Source: an uncultured Prevotellaceae bacterium
GTDB taxonomy: Bacteria; Bacteroidota; Bacteroidia; Bacteroidales; Bacteroidaceae
Assembly (NCBI GenBank): GCA_902763615.1
Contig: CACWSX010000002.1
Coordinates: forward strand, 62,001-126,000
DNA: 64,000 nucleotides
Direction of reading: 5' to 3'
Below the pieces are notes generated by a model. That model was not told the DNA's origin. It ran no database searches and worked only from the letters and a program-made list of their open reading frames with translations. Below, piece by piece: positions 14,971-23,818 of this stretch; within the stretch, counting starts at the first letter, position 1, and the number at the start of each line of letters is the position of its first letter. Both the position numbers and the translations under genes were made by a program.

Positions 14971-15774
14971 ATGAGAATGATGAAAAAACTCCTTATCGCC
15001 GTTTTGCTGATGCAGGTATCGGTAGCGGTCTTAGCACAGGACAAGACCTTGTTGATCTCCGAGTCCGGGCTTCCCTATACTGCCCAGACGTGGTTTGCCT
15101 ATGGTTCCGGTAACATCGACCAGAACGATATCGTGGGATGTTGGGATCAAGGCAAGCGTATCGTGACAGCAGCTTATACAGGCGAGGGATGGTTTGTCAT
15201 CATGGCAGGCAACACGCGTTATTCGATGCAGACCTATCTTGTCAGCGAAGTCTGGCCTGAGGAGTGGATAGCCAAGAAGACGCAAGAAGGCTACGCTATC
15301 ACCTCGATGTCGCGCAGCAACAGTCAGTGGTTGGTGGTGCTTTCTCAGGGTAGTGGTATCAGTCGTCAGATTGTCTGGCAGAACACGTGGGACAACCTTG
15401 CGCCTTGGATTGCAGAGCAGAAGGGCTACGGCTATAGCATTACCGACCTTGCTTTTGATGGTAAGCAGTGGCTTGTCGTGATGAGTCAGAATTCGAAGTT
15501 TGTGTCACAGGGTTATTTCACTGCCGACACCACCAACGATATGATGCGTAGCATTCAATCGGAGGTATGGAACAAGGGTTTCAATCTGCATCAGGTGGCC
15601 TATGGCGGTGGTAAGTACATTGTCACCTTCGGAAACTATGCCTATGGCGATGAGCGTTTCCAGAACCTTCAGGTCAATCCTGACGATCCTAAGGATTATA
15701 TCCGTCAGCAGTGGGAGAAGGGCATCTGTATTGCCTATATCGGTGGTGGTCTTGTTCCTCCCAGCAAGAAGTAA
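14971..15774 (+). CDS. Secreted DUF7477-like repeat protein
   Basis: This 267-residue protein has a signal peptide (cut near LAQ-DK). The mature part repeats a pattern of Trp-rich strands such as IVTAAYTGEGWFVIMAGN, EEWIAKKTQEGYAITSMS, QWLVVLSQGSG and KQWLVVMSQNSKF. This fits the DUF7477 domain, whose function is unknown and which is also found in some plant kinases. Three to four repeats suggest a beta-propeller-like or beta-sandwich fold; that is inference. It is a single gene with its own promoter, convergent with the DUF4861 gene. An in-frame ATG at 14980 is also possible. Confidence 0.6.
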   Translation: MRMMKKLLIAVLLMQVSVAVLAQDKTLLISESGLPYTAQTWFAYGSGNIDQNDIVGCWDQGKRIVTAAYTGEGWFVIMAGNTRYSMQTYLVSEVWPEEWIAKKTQEGYAITSMSRSNSQWLVVLSQGSGISRQIVWQNTWDNLAPWIAEQKGYGYSITDLAFDGKQWLVVMSQNSKFVSQGYFTADTTNDMMRSIQSEVWNKGFNLHQVAYGGGKYIVTFGNYAYGDERFQNLQVNPDDPKDYIRQQWEKGICIAYIGGGLVPPSKK

Positions 15775-15808
15775 TCTTAAAAATGAATAGATATAAAGGC
15801 AGCATTCA

Positions 15809-17002
15809 TTAAAAGTTCTCTAACTGTACGGACAGTGGTTGGCGGATGTTGGAGAGATATTCTTCTGTGAGGAGTTGCCAATGGGATAAAGTACGGACGT
15901 CGTAGTTACTCCAGGCCGAACCGAAATAATAGGTGTAAGGCCTACCCTTATACTGACGGACAAGGCCGACGGCATGGGCGGGTTTTCCCTCCAACCGGGT
16001 GGTCTCGTCAACGCCTTCTGGGAAAAGTACACCTACGTATATCTGCGGGTGGACTTTCGGATTATCCGTAGGATCAGCGTAAAGCACGTAGTCTTTGCCC
16101 CGTATCAGATTCTCGTCATCATGTAATACCACGCCGGCAGCGAGTGTTACCGGCTGGTGGATGCCATCATACCATACAGTCATCTTGTTGTAGTGCGAAC
16201 CCTTGTCGAGTGAGACAAGCCGGTGTTCCGTTGTTCCGTCGGTAGTCGTGCCGTAGGTCAGTTCTGCGGTAAATCGGAGCGGACCGTTGTCAAGTATCTT
16301 GCAGTCGGTGAAGCAATAGGGGAAGAGTAGCTTACCATCCTTCATCAGAGCAGGGGCGCCGCAGCCCAGACTTGCTCCTACGGAATACACGTCCATGCCA
16401 TAGCCGTGGTCAAGGTGGAAGGACGCGTTCCTGAATACTTCTTCGCCCTCTTCGCGTTTCCCGACTTTCTTCAGTGAGTCGCCCTGATGCCATCCCCAAC
16501 TGTGCAGTCGGTAGCGCTCCTCAACGACAGGATCCGGGGTGTTCTTCACCCACACGTCAGTACCGAACGACCGCTCACCCGTCCGTTGGAGGGCAGGGCC
16601 GTACATACGATAGATGCCTCGGTCATTCTCCCAAGTGAGGTCATCGAGGCGTTCTGGGTAGATCCGTCCGCATACTTGCGGCATGGATGGCGAAGGTTGT
16701 CCCTTGCTGATGGTGTATGTCGCCTTACCCTTCGGCTGTATGGAAACATAAAGCAACAGCTTGCCGTCGTGACTTTTCTGATAGGTTATCTGCTGACCTA
16801 ATGCATTCTTTACGATCAGCGGATCACTGGTTTTCAGACCAAGTGACTGGTAGATTGCATGCAGGTCTGCCTCCACCACCTCCTGTCGCTGATTAGAGGT
16901 AGGGTTTGTCACGTTAAGGCATACTTGCTGGGCTGTTGCACTCAATGGGCAAAATAGAACAGCCAAGAGGAAGAGTGGTAAGAAAATAGTTTTTTGATTC
17001 AT
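15809..17002 (-). CDS. Secreted DUF4861 family protein
   Basis: This 397-residue protein has a signal peptide (cleavage around TAQ-QV). The middle and C-terminal parts show DUF4861 features: WENDRGIYRMYGPALQ, FHLDHGYGMDVYSVGASLGC and LAAGVVLHDDENL. DUF4861 proteins are found with polysaccharide lyases and hydrolases in Bacteroidota and are suspected to act on plant or host glycans, but no activity can be read from the sequence. It is monocistronic and convergent with the DUF7477-like gene. No clear TAnnTTTG promoter is visible upstream. Confidence 0.7.
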   Translation of the reverse strand: MNQKTIFLPLFLLAVLFCPLSATAQQVCLNVTNPTSNQRQEVVEADLHAIYQSLGLKTSDPLIVKNALGQQITYQKSHDGKLLLYVSIQPKGKATYTISKGQPSPSMPQVCGRIYPERLDDLTWENDRGIYRMYGPALQRTGERSFGTDVWVKNTPDPVVEERYRLHSWGWHQGDSLKKVGKREEGEEVFRNASFHLDHGYGMDVYSVGASLGCGAPALMKDGKLLFPYCFTDCKILDNGPLRFTAELTYGTTTDGTTEHRLVSLDKGSHYNKMTVWYDGIHQPVTLAAGVVLHDDENLIRGKDYVLYADPTDNPKVHPQIYVGVLFPEGVDETTRLEGKPAHAVGLVRQYKGRPYTYYFGSAWSNYDVRTLSHWQLLTEEYLSNIRQPLSVQLENF

Positions 17003-17049
17003 TTCATTATATGTTTTCGAATAAAGGGTCTCATCATTGTTCAGTTATG

Positions 17050-17081
17050 AAAAAGTGCTGTAAGTCATAGTCTTACAGCAC
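17050..17081 (-). terminator. Terminator of the tRNA-Leu gene
   Basis: Perfect 10-bp stem GTGCTGTAAG (17055-17064) / CTTACAGCAC (17072-17081) with a 7-nt loop. On the minus strand it is followed by five T residues (17054-17050), and it lies 40 bp after the tRNA 3' end. Confidence 0.75.
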
Positions 17082-17121
17082 CTTGCTTTTCGTTGAAACC
17101 AGCGCATTGTGGTACAATTCG

Positions 17122-17203
17122 TACCCAGAGCCGGGGTCGAACCGGCACGGGTTGCCCCACTGGTGTTTGAGACCAGCGCGTCTACCGATTCCGCCATCTG
17201 GGC
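17122..17203 (-). tRNA. tRNA-Leu (anticodon CAA)
   Basis: Minus-strand class II tRNA. The acceptor GCCCAGA pairs with TCTGGGT (a G-U closes position 1-72), with discriminator A. The D arm is GCGGAATCGGTAGACGC, the anticodon arm CTGGT-CTCAAAC-ACCAG gives anticodon CAA (reads UUG), there is a short variable arm, and the T arm has GTTCGACCC. The 3' CCA is not encoded. The discriminator and class fit leucine. A terminator follows at 17050-17081. Confidence 0.95.
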
Positions 17204-17331
17204 ATTCTTGCGTTCCTATTGGTTGCAAGCGCCTGACGAGTCAAACGCAGCCAGTTTCTGTGCAAAAGCGGTGCAAAGGTACTACAAAAATCTGAAATAG
17301 CAAAAGTTTCTGAAAAAAAAATGAAAAATAC

Positions 17332-17362
17332 TTGCTTATATCAACATTTTTGCGTACCTTCG
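17332..17362 (+). promoter_or_regulatory. Promoter of the mannose-1-phosphate guanylyltransferase gene
   Basis: TTG (17332-17334), 20 bp spacer, TACCTTCG (17355-17362; one mismatch to TAnnTTTG). The ATG is 31 bp downstream. Confidence 0.5.
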
Positions 17363-17393
17363 CCCACAGAAACAAGAACTATAGATATTATAA

Positions 17394-18488
17394 ATGGAAA
17401 AAACAGACAAGAGAAATTTCTGTGTCATCCTTGCTGGAGGTCGCGGCAGACGCTTGTGGCCCTGTAGTAGGGATTTGTATCCCAAGCAGTTTATCGATTT
17501 TTTCGGTACGGGGCGTACGCAGTTGCAGGCAACCTACGACCGTTTCGTCAAACTCCTGCCGAAGGAGAATATATTTGTATGTACCTGTCAGGAATATCTG
17601 CAACTGACCAAGGAGCAGTTGCCTGAGGTGGCTGACCATAACATTCTTGTGGAGCCTGTTCATCGTAATACGGGTCCTAGTGTGGCTTGGACGGCCATGC
17701 GTATTTCGCGTATCCATCCTGAGGCGAACGTGATCATCACACCTTCCGACCAGATGGTTCTGAACGATGAGGCCTTCAAGCGGAGCATTGAGATTGGAAT
17801 GGGTTATGTTTCGGAAAACGATGTACTGTTAACGATGGGCGTAAAGCCTACGAGACCAGAGCCCGGTTATGGTTATATCCAATTGGGTGATGTGAGTTGC
17901 AAGCCCGATGTGTATCGTGTGAAGTCGTTTACCGAGAAACCTGAGCGTGAGTTTGCGACGATGTTCATGAACAGCGGAGAGTTCTATTGGAATACAGGTA
18001 TCTTCCTTTCCAATGTTCGTCATCTGCTAGATAGTTTCGAACAGATTTTTCCTGAGGTGCTTCGTCACCTGAAGGAGGAAATTCCCAACTACACTTATGA
18101 ACAGGAGTTGGTATATGTAAAGGAGAACTATCCGCGTTATCCGAATGTCTCTCTCGATTATGCCATTTTGGAGCAGAGCAAGGGTGTGTTTGTCATGAAG
18201 TGTGATTTTGGCTGGGCCGATCTGGGCACCTGGCATGGCATCTATGAAGCCATGCGTAAGACGGACGATGATAATGTTGTAATTGACTCCGAGGTGATTC
18301 TCGAGGATTGCAGCGACAATGTCATCAAGTTGCCAAAGGAGCGGTTGGGCGTGATTAATGGTCTGTCGGGTTATATCGTGGCCGAGAAGGACAATGTGCT
18401 TCTCATCTGCAAGAAAGGCGACTCGTCGTCGCTGGTACGTAAGTATGTAAGTGAAGTGCAGATTAAATACGGAGAAGATTTTGTGTAG
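17394..18488 (+). CDS. Mannose-1-phosphate guanylyltransferase
   Basis: This 364-residue cytoplasmic enzyme makes GDP-mannose from mannose-1-phosphate and GTP, the donor for mannose and fucose in surface glycans. The nucleotidyltransferase signature CVILAGGRGRRLWPCSRDLY includes the GGxGxRLWP loop and a pyrophosphorylase Lys in PKQF. FTEKPE and NTGIFL further support the family. The length fits the GMP-type enzyme without a fused phosphomannose isomerase domain. It is monocistronic, with a strong bidirectional terminator overlapping its stop codon at 18486. Confidence 0.93.
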   Translation: MEKTDKRNFCVILAGGRGRRLWPCSRDLYPKQFIDFFGTGRTQLQATYDRFVKLLPKENIFVCTCQEYLQLTKEQLPEVADHNILVEPVHRNTGPSVAWTAMRISRIHPEANVIITPSDQMVLNDEAFKRSIEIGMGYVSENDVLLTMGVKPTRPEPGYGYIQLGDVSCKPDVYRVKSFTEKPEREFATMFMNSGEFYWNTGIFLSNVRHLLDSFEQIFPEVLRHLKEEIPNYTYEQELVYVKENYPRYPNVSLDYAILEQSKGVFVMKCDFGWADLGTWHGIYEAMRKTDDDNVVIDSEVILEDCSDNVIKLPKERLGVINGLSGYIVAEKDNVLLICKKGDSSSLVRKYVSEVQIKYGEDFV

Positions 18489-18523
18489 TTGACAGTTTAC
18501 TTTAAGCCGTAAACTGTCAACTA
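18486..18523. terminator. Bidirectional terminator between convergent genes
   Basis: Perfect 15-bp inverted repeat TAGTTGACAGTTTAC (18486-18500) / GTAAACTGTCAACTA (18509-18523). The left arm begins with the TAG stop codon of the upstream gene. The GTTGACAG / CTGTCAAC unit is the same 7-mer family that is found inside the GH43 gene at 45110. Confidence 0.65.
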
Positions 18524-18527
18524 TCAA

Positions 18528-18923
18528 CTACTTCGAGAATTCGGTCAGAATTTTAGAAGCGATCTCTTTGAACTCCTCTTCCGAGAGTTTCAGTTTTTCG
18601 CGACGGAAATCCACGTCCTGTTCCGACTGCATCGGAATGAGATGGATATGGGCATGTGGTACTTCGAGGCCGAGCACTACCTGAGCAACCTTCTTACAGG
18701 GGAAGGCCTTCTTGATGGCGAGTGCCACCTGTTTGGCAAATACCTGGTAGCGGGCAATCTCATCGTCTTCCATGTCGAAGATATAATCAACCTCTCTACG
18801 GGGAATAACGAGCGTATGTCCCTTTACCAACGGATTGATGTCGAGGAAAGCATAGAACTCCTCGTTTTCTGCGCACTTGTAGCTGGGAATATCTCCAGCG
18901 GCAATCTTACTGAATATATCCAT
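18528..18923 (-). CDS. HIT family hydrolase
   Basis: This 131-residue histidine-triad protein has the motif HAHIHLIPM near residue 90, where the second His of the triad is the nucleophile. The N-terminal IFSKIAAGDIPSYK is typical of HINT/HIT nucleotide hydrolases, which split adenosine phosphoramidates or dinucleoside polyphosphates. Its ATG follows the greA stop after one base, so the two are cotranscribed, an arrangement frequent in Bacteroidales. Cytoplasmic. The precise substrate cannot be told from sequence. Confidence 0.92.
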   Translation of the reverse strand: MDIFSKIAAGDIPSYKCAENEEFYAFLDINPLVKGHTLVIPRREVDYIFDMEDDEIARYQVFAKQVALAIKKAFPCKKVAQVVLGLEVPHAHIHLIPMQSEQDVDFRREKLKLSEEEFKEIASKILTEFSK

Positions 18924-18924
18924 A

Positions 18925-19392
18925 TTATCCTACGGTTATTTTGTCGATACGTAACTTGATAGTGCCACGAGGAATCTTCACTTCCACCTCGTCGCCCACC
19001 TTATGGTTGAGCAAGCCCTGAGCAATTGGCGTCTTGATTGAGATCTTGCCTTCGCGGAGGTTGGCTTCGCTCTCGCTGACGATGGTGTAGGTCATCTTGG
19101 CCTTGTTCGTCATGTTGGTCATTTCCACCTTCGATAGGATCTGCACGGAGTCGGTGCTCAGTCGGCTGGTATCTACAACCTTTGCCTCTGAGATTGTCAG
19201 TTTCAACTGATTGATCTTATCCTCAAGATGCGCCTGTGCCTCTTTGGCGGCGTCGTACTCACTGTTCTCACTCAAATCACCCTTCTCACGCGCCTCTGCG
19301 ATGGCAGCTGAGGCCTTGGGGCGTTCAATGCTTTCTAAGCGTTTCAGTTCGGCTATCAGTTTGTCGTAGCCTTCTTGTGACATGTAAGCCAT
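18925..19392 (-). CDS. greA: Transcription elongation factor GreA
   Basis: GreA rescues backtracked RNA polymerase by stimulating RNA cleavage. The 155-residue length is normal. The N-terminal coiled coil carries the tip acidic pair in REKGDLSENSEYDAAKEAQ, and the C-terminal FKBP-like globular domain ends with GDEVEVKIPRGTIKLRI. It is the first gene of a two-gene unit with the HIT gene. No clear TAnnTTTG box is seen upstream. Confidence 0.97.
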   Translation of the reverse strand: MAYMSQEGYDKLIAELKRLESIERPKASAAIAEAREKGDLSENSEYDAAKEAQAHLEDKINQLKLTISEAKVVDTSRLSTDSVQILSKVEMTNMTNKAKMTYTIVSESEANLREGKISIKTPIAQGLLNHKVGDEVEVKIPRGTIKLRIDKITVG

Positions 19393-19439
19393 GTTATTTA
19401 CAATTTTAATTATTCATTCCTTGGACAGACAAAAAACAA

Positions 19440-19472
19440 AAGAATCCCGACTTTTCTCATGTCGGAATCCTC
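19440..19472 (-). terminator. Weak terminator downstream of the PAP2 gene
   Basis: A short GTCGG / CCGAC hairpin (19461-19465 / 19447-19451) followed on the minus strand by a T-rich tract (19440-19430). The stem has a mismatch, so the call is tentative. Confidence 0.35.
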
Positions 19473-19520
19473 GCTGTTAACATGTCTTTATCCTTACTTT
19501 TCCGTTTGCAAAGGTAGTCA

Positions 19521-20504
19521 TTATTTTCGAATCGGCCAAATTTTTCCGTATAAAAAATGCAAAACGGCAAAGATGATGATGCCTGATACCCATCCACCTA
19601 GAACGTCGATGACGTAGTGAGCCTGGATATAGACCGTTGCGAAGCACATCAGAATGAACAGCGGCAACATGCCATAGAACAGTTTCCGGTTCTGACTGCG
19701 CCAAGCTAGGATCATGAGGATGGTGGTCACACCGACATGGCTGCTGGGGAAGGCTGCTGTAGGCTGTTCGCCCGTTTCGTGGGCGCTGGCCACGCACTGA
19801 TAGAAAAAGCCTTTGGCATAGCCCGGAATAGGGAGTGCCTCATTGTGGGTGGCAAAATAGTTGCCGACGTCGGGGAATGTGCCATTCGCAATGTTGTCGA
19901 GGCCTGCAGCCAGATAATAGTACTGTGGACCTGTAACGGGCAGGAAGATGAAAATGACGTAATAGATAAAGAACGCCGAGAGGATGATAAACTCCGTCCG
20001 GTCGAACTCCTTATAACGGCAGAAGAAATAGAACAGTGTCACAAGGGCAATCATCGGGTAATACGATGCATAGCTTAAGTGCATTAGTTCGCTGAACACC
20101 GGATGCGACCATGACTGTGCGAAGAACAGTGCAGGCTGACAGCCCAGGAGCTGTTGTTCGTAGCCTGCAAAAATGTGGTCGAGGTTGGGGAAGATGCGGT
20201 TCAGCAGATAGGTATCCGGGTACCACCAAGGCAGGAGCAGTAACTGAGCGCCGATACGGCAGAAGTGGGTAAAGCGGCATGGAATCATGCGATATACCGC
20301 CCAAAGTGCGATTGTCATCATCACGATGCGGAAGCGTCCCCACAACATTGGTTCCGGATTCTGCATCTTTGTCTGGGCGAAAAGTATCAGCAGCAGTGTC
20401 AGCACCAGATAGCCCATCACGACCCATTCCACTGCCAACAACCCTTTCTTGGGTTTCTTTTCTATTTCGAACAAAAACTTAAATAGATTCACTACTACAA
20501 CCAT
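19521..20504 (-). CDS. PAP2-superfamily membrane phosphatase
   Basis: This 327-residue protein has about six transmembrane segments. The phosphatase motifs lie in the C-terminal half: TAAFPSSHVGVTT (acid-phosphatase motif 2 with the catalytic His) and YIQAHYVIDVLGGW (motif 3, His and Asp). Such proteins dephosphorylate or exchange lipid phosphates such as undecaprenyl-PP, PGP or phosphoinositol ceramide precursors at the inner membrane; the substrate cannot be chosen here. It overlaps the epimerase gene by 10 bp and is probably translated with it, which hints at a shared role in lipid or glycan modification. Confidence 0.88.
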   Translation of the reverse strand: MVVVVNLFKFLFEIEKKPKKGLLAVEWVVMGYLVLTLLLILFAQTKMQNPEPMLWGRFRIVMMTIALWAVYRMIPCRFTHFCRIGAQLLLLPWWYPDTYLLNRIFPNLDHIFAGYEQQLLGCQPALFFAQSWSHPVFSELMHLSYASYYPMIALVTLFYFFCRYKEFDRTEFIILSAFFIYYVIFIFLPVTGPQYYYLAAGLDNIANGTFPDVGNYFATHNEALPIPGYAKGFFYQCVASAHETGEQPTAAFPSSHVGVTTILMILAWRSQNRKLFYGMLPLFILMCFATVYIQAHYVIDVLGGWVSGIIIFAVLHFLYGKIWPIRK

Positions 20505-21490
20505 TTGTGATCCCTATACCATTGGATCGTCTTTTTCACGCCCTCTTCCAACTGCACCTTCGGCTGATAGCCAAGTTCGTCGATGGCAGGCTGGATGTCA
20601 CAGCGCCAGTTACGCTGTTTGAGAATATTGTATTTATCGTTGTTAAGCGCCGTCACCTTACCCGTTATCCGTCCGATGTATTCGCCTAAGAATGTCACGA
20701 TGCGCAGCACCCATACAGGCGCCGTGATACGGATCCACCAAGGCCTTCCCAAGGCTTCGTGGATGAGGTTGCTGAATGTGGCACTCTGGTAGACCTCACC
20801 GTCGGAGAGGAAGTATTTTCGCCCGTTCTTGCCCTTCTCCAGAGCCAGGAACACCGCCTGCACCACATCCTCGACATAGACAAATGTGATGTCCTGCCGC
20901 TTGTAGCCTACAGCGAAATCAGAATGCTGTTTAATGCTCTTGGCCATGATGAAGTAGTCCTTTTCGCGCGGTCCGTACACCCCTGTCGGCCTTAGTATAA
21001 TATAAGGTAGGCGCTTGGCTAGCGTCTCGAGACAGTGTTCTGCAGCCAGTTTGCTGCGTCCGTATTCGGTATTCGGCTGTGGCGAATCGTTCTCGCAGAT
21101 GGCCTCATAGGGTTGTTGTTCCTTGATGGCGCCGAAGATGCTGAGGCTGCTCACGAACACAAAGCGCTTCAATGGCATCCCCACTTCTAGCAATGCCTCT
21201 GCCAGATTCTTTGTTCCCTCGGTATTGATGCGATGAAAATCGGCTTTATTCAGACACTTCGTCACACCAGCAGCATGCACCACATAGTCGAAGTTCTGGT
21301 CCCGCAGTTGTTCCACGAGCTGTGCCTTCGACGCCAGGTTCAGTTCGATAAAATGAATGCGTTCATCCTGCAGCCATTCCCTCGAACTGCTCTTGCGGAT
21401 GGCAGCCCACGTATCGAGACCTCTCTTCAGAGCCTCCTCTACGATAAATGAGCCGATAAACCCGCTCGCACCAGTGATTAATATCTTCAT
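20495..21490 (-). CDS. NAD(P)-dependent epimerase/dehydratase (extended SDR)
   Basis: This 331-residue Rossmann enzyme starts ILITGASGFIGSFIVEEAL (NAD-binding TGxxGxxG). The catalytic Tyr/Lys are in NTEYGRSKLAAEH, with an upstream Ser in FVSSLSIFG, and RPTGVYGPRE follows. It resembles 3-beta-hydroxysteroid dehydrogenase-like or dihydroflavonol-reductase-like SDRs common next to lipid genes in Bacteroidales. The substrate is unknown, and the overlap with the PAP2 gene suggests a lipid- or sugar-linked job. A -7 box lies at 21508-21515. Confidence 0.88.
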   Translation of the reverse strand: MKILITGASGFIGSFIVEEALKRGLDTWAAIRKSSSREWLQDERIHFIELNLASKAQLVEQLRDQNFDYVVHAAGVTKCLNKADFHRINTEGTKNLAEALLEVGMPLKRFVFVSSLSIFGAIKEQQPYEAICENDSPQPNTEYGRSKLAAEHCLETLAKRLPYIILRPTGVYGPREKDYFIMAKSIKQHSDFAVGYKRQDITFVYVEDVVQAVFLALEKGKNGRKYFLSDGEVYQSATFSNLIHEALGRPWWIRITAPVWVLRIVTFLGEYIGRITGKVTALNNDKYNILKQRNWRCDIQPAIDELGYQPKVQLEEGVKKTIQWYRDHKWL

Positions 21491-21507
21491 TTTGCTGATT
21501 TTGGGTG

Positions 21508-21515
21508 CAAAGGTA
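21508..21515 (-). promoter_or_regulatory. -7 box of the epimerase/PAP2 unit
   Basis: TACCTTTG on the minus strand, 17 bp before the epimerase ATG at 21490. Confidence 0.5.
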
Positions 21516-21579
21516 CGAAGAAATTAATAATTTAAGATAATTTGTAGATGTAATTATTACAATTATTCCATTTTTTTTT

Positions 21580-21587
21580 TATCTTTG
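21580..21587 (+). promoter_or_regulatory. -7 box of the rnr unit
   Basis: TATCTTTG after a run of ten T residues, 26 bp before the ATG at 21614. Divergent from the epimerase promoter. Confidence 0.5.
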
Positions 21588-21613
21588 CACACAGAATAAT
21601 TAAAAACAAAACT

Positions 21614-23809
21614 ATGGGAAAGAAAAAAGGTGGAAAAAGACTCGGTAAGAAGCAGGTCAGCGAACTGCTGCAGAACCTCTTCCAGCACAATCCGAACGAG
21701 ACCTTCTCGTTCAAGCAGATATTCAAGGCGCTGAAGCTCGATACCCATCCGTTGAAGATGCTCGCCATCGACACGATGGAGGAAATGGCTTGGGATGATT
21801 TCCTGAGCAAGGTTGGTGAAAACGCGTATCGTCTGAATCTGAAGACGCAGTTGCAGGAAGGAACCTTCCGCCGCAAGGCCAATGGTCGCAACTCGTTCCT
21901 GCCTGATGATGGCGGGACGCCGGTCTTTGTGGCTGAGCGTAACTCGATGTCGGCGATGGATGGTGACAAGGTTAAAGTCTCCTATATGGCCCGTCGCGAC
22001 AAGCATATCAAGGAGGCGATGGTCATTGAGATTGTCCGTCGTGCCCACGACCAGATTGTCGGAAAGCTGCGTGTCGACAAGGATTGGGCCTTCCTGATTC
22101 CGCAGGACTCTACTTTTGTTCATGACATCATCATCCCCAAGCGCAAGCTGAAGGGTGGAAAGACCGATGACAAAGCTGTGGTGAAGGTCACTCAGTGGCC
22201 TGATGCCGAGCATAAGAACATCATCGGGTCCGTCATCGATGTGTTGGGTAAGACGGGTGAGAACAATGCCGAGATGCATGCCATCCTCGCGCAGTACAAT
22301 CTGCCCTATAAGTATCCGAAGAATGTGGAGGATGCTGCCGAGAAGATCGATGCGACCATCACGCAGCAGGAGATTGACCGTCGTGAGGACTTCCGCGATG
22401 TCTTCACTTGCACCATCGACCCCAAGGATGCCAAGGACTTCGACGATGCCCTTTCCATCCGCAAGCTAGACAGCGGTCTTTGGGAAGTTGGCGTGCATAT
22501 CGCTGATGTCAGCCACTATGTGAAGGAAGGCTCCACCATCGATAAGGAGGCCTACAATCGCGCCACGAGCATCTATCTCGTCGACCGTACCATTCCGATG
22601 TTGCCTGAACGTCTCTGTAACTTCATCTGCTCCTTGCGTCCTGACGAAGAAAAGCTCTGCTACAGCGTGATCTTCCAGCTCGACGATGAGGCCAATGTCA
22701 AGAAGTGGCATCTGGCACATACTGTCATCAAGAGCAATCGCCGTTATGCTTATGAAGAGGTGCAGCAGTTACTCGAGGACAATGGCGTGAAGGATGGTAC
22801 TGGTGAGCCCGCTCCCGCAGCCACGAAGAAGAATCCCTATAAGGGTGAAAATGCCACCGAACTGATTGTCCTTGATGCCCTCGCCAAGAAACTGCGTGCA
22901 GCCCGTTTCAAGAACGGAAGTGTGAAGTTCGACCGTGAGGAACTCCATTTCGATATCGATGAGAAGGGCAAGCCTGTGAAGGCCTACTTCAAGGTGTCGA
23001 AGGATGCCAATAAACTCATCGAGGAATTCATGCTGCTTGCCAACCGCACCGTTGCGGAATCGATAGGTCGGGTGAAGAAGGGTCAGAAAGCCAAGACCTT
23101 GCCCTATCGTATCCACGACCAACCCGATCCCCAGAAACTCGAGAATCTGCGTCAGTTTGTCTCGAAGTTCGGCTATAAGGTGAAGACCAGCGGCACGAAG
23201 GGTGCTATCACCAAGTCGCTCAATGCCTTGATGTCGGATGCTGAGGGAACCCGTGAGCAAAACGCCATCGAGACCGTGGCCCTGCGTGCGATGATGAAAG
23301 CCAAGTATAGCGTCCATAACATCGGACACTACGGCCTCGCCTTCGACTACTATACCCACTTCACCTCGCCCATCCGCCGTTATCCCGACATGATGGTGCA
23401 TCGTCTGCTGACGAAATACCAGGATGGTGCCCGTTCGGCCAATAAGGATAAGTACGAGGAGTATTGTGAGCATTGCAGCGATATGGAGCAGATCTCTCAG
23501 AATGCCGAGCGCGACTCTATCAAATATAAGATGGTGGAGTTTATGGAGGACAAGATCGGCAATATCTACGACGCCCATATCTCAGGCCTAACCTCCTATG
23601 GCGTTTACGCTCAGATTGATGAGAACCACTGTGAGGGTATGATTCCCATCCGTGACCTTGGCAACGACTACTACGATTTCGACGAGAAGAACTTCGTCAT
23701 CGTAGGTCGTCGTCACCATACAAAGTACCAGTTGGGCGATCCCATCCGCATTCAAGTGGCTCGGGCTAATTTGGAGCGTAAGCAACTTGATTTCACGTTG
23801 GCAGAATAA
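21614..23809 (+). CDS. rnr: Ribonuclease R
   Basis: This is a 3'-5' hydrolytic exoribonuclease that degrades structured RNA. The 731-residue chain has a winged-helix N-terminus (KKQVSELLQNLFQHNPNETF), cold-shock domains, the RNB catalytic core with four Asp in TIDPKDAKDFDDALS, and a C-terminal S1 domain (HISGLTSYGVYAQIDEN). Other RNB signatures are HIADVSHYV and HYGLAFDYYTHFTSPIRRY. The sensor gene at 23819 starts 9 bp downstream, and no terminator lies between, so rnr probably heads that transcript. Confidence 0.97.
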   Translation: MGKKKGGKRLGKKQVSELLQNLFQHNPNETFSFKQIFKALKLDTHPLKMLAIDTMEEMAWDDFLSKVGENAYRLNLKTQLQEGTFRRKANGRNSFLPDDGGTPVFVAERNSMSAMDGDKVKVSYMARRDKHIKEAMVIEIVRRAHDQIVGKLRVDKDWAFLIPQDSTFVHDIIIPKRKLKGGKTDDKAVVKVTQWPDAEHKNIIGSVIDVLGKTGENNAEMHAILAQYNLPYKYPKNVEDAAEKIDATITQQEIDRREDFRDVFTCTIDPKDAKDFDDALSIRKLDSGLWEVGVHIADVSHYVKEGSTIDKEAYNRATSIYLVDRTIPMLPERLCNFICSLRPDEEKLCYSVIFQLDDEANVKKWHLAHTVIKSNRRYAYEEVQQLLEDNGVKDGTGEPAPAATKKNPYKGENATELIVLDALAKKLRAARFKNGSVKFDREELHFDIDEKGKPVKAYFKVSKDANKLIEEFMLLANRTVAESIGRVKKGQKAKTLPYRIHDQPDPQKLENLRQFVSKFGYKVKTSGTKGAITKSLNALMSDAEGTREQNAIETVALRAMMKAKYSVHNIGHYGLAFDYYTHFTSPIRRYPDMMVHRLLTKYQDGARSANKDKYEEYCEHCSDMEQISQNAERDSIKYKMVEFMEDKIGNIYDAHISGLTSYGVYAQIDENHCEGMIPIRDLGNDYYDFDEKNFVIVGRRHHTKYQLGDPIRIQVARANLERKQLDFTLAE

Positions 23810-23818
23810 CCCCCGCCT

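Noticed and set aside
9827..17002. Polysaccharide utilisation locus around GH43-like, GH115 and DUF4861 genes
   Set aside because: No SusC/SusD pair or dedicated regulator lies nearby and the genes have separate promoters and orientations.
22769..23578. A 269-codon open frame opposite rnr
   Set aside because: Shadow of the RNase R gene; no start context or promoter.
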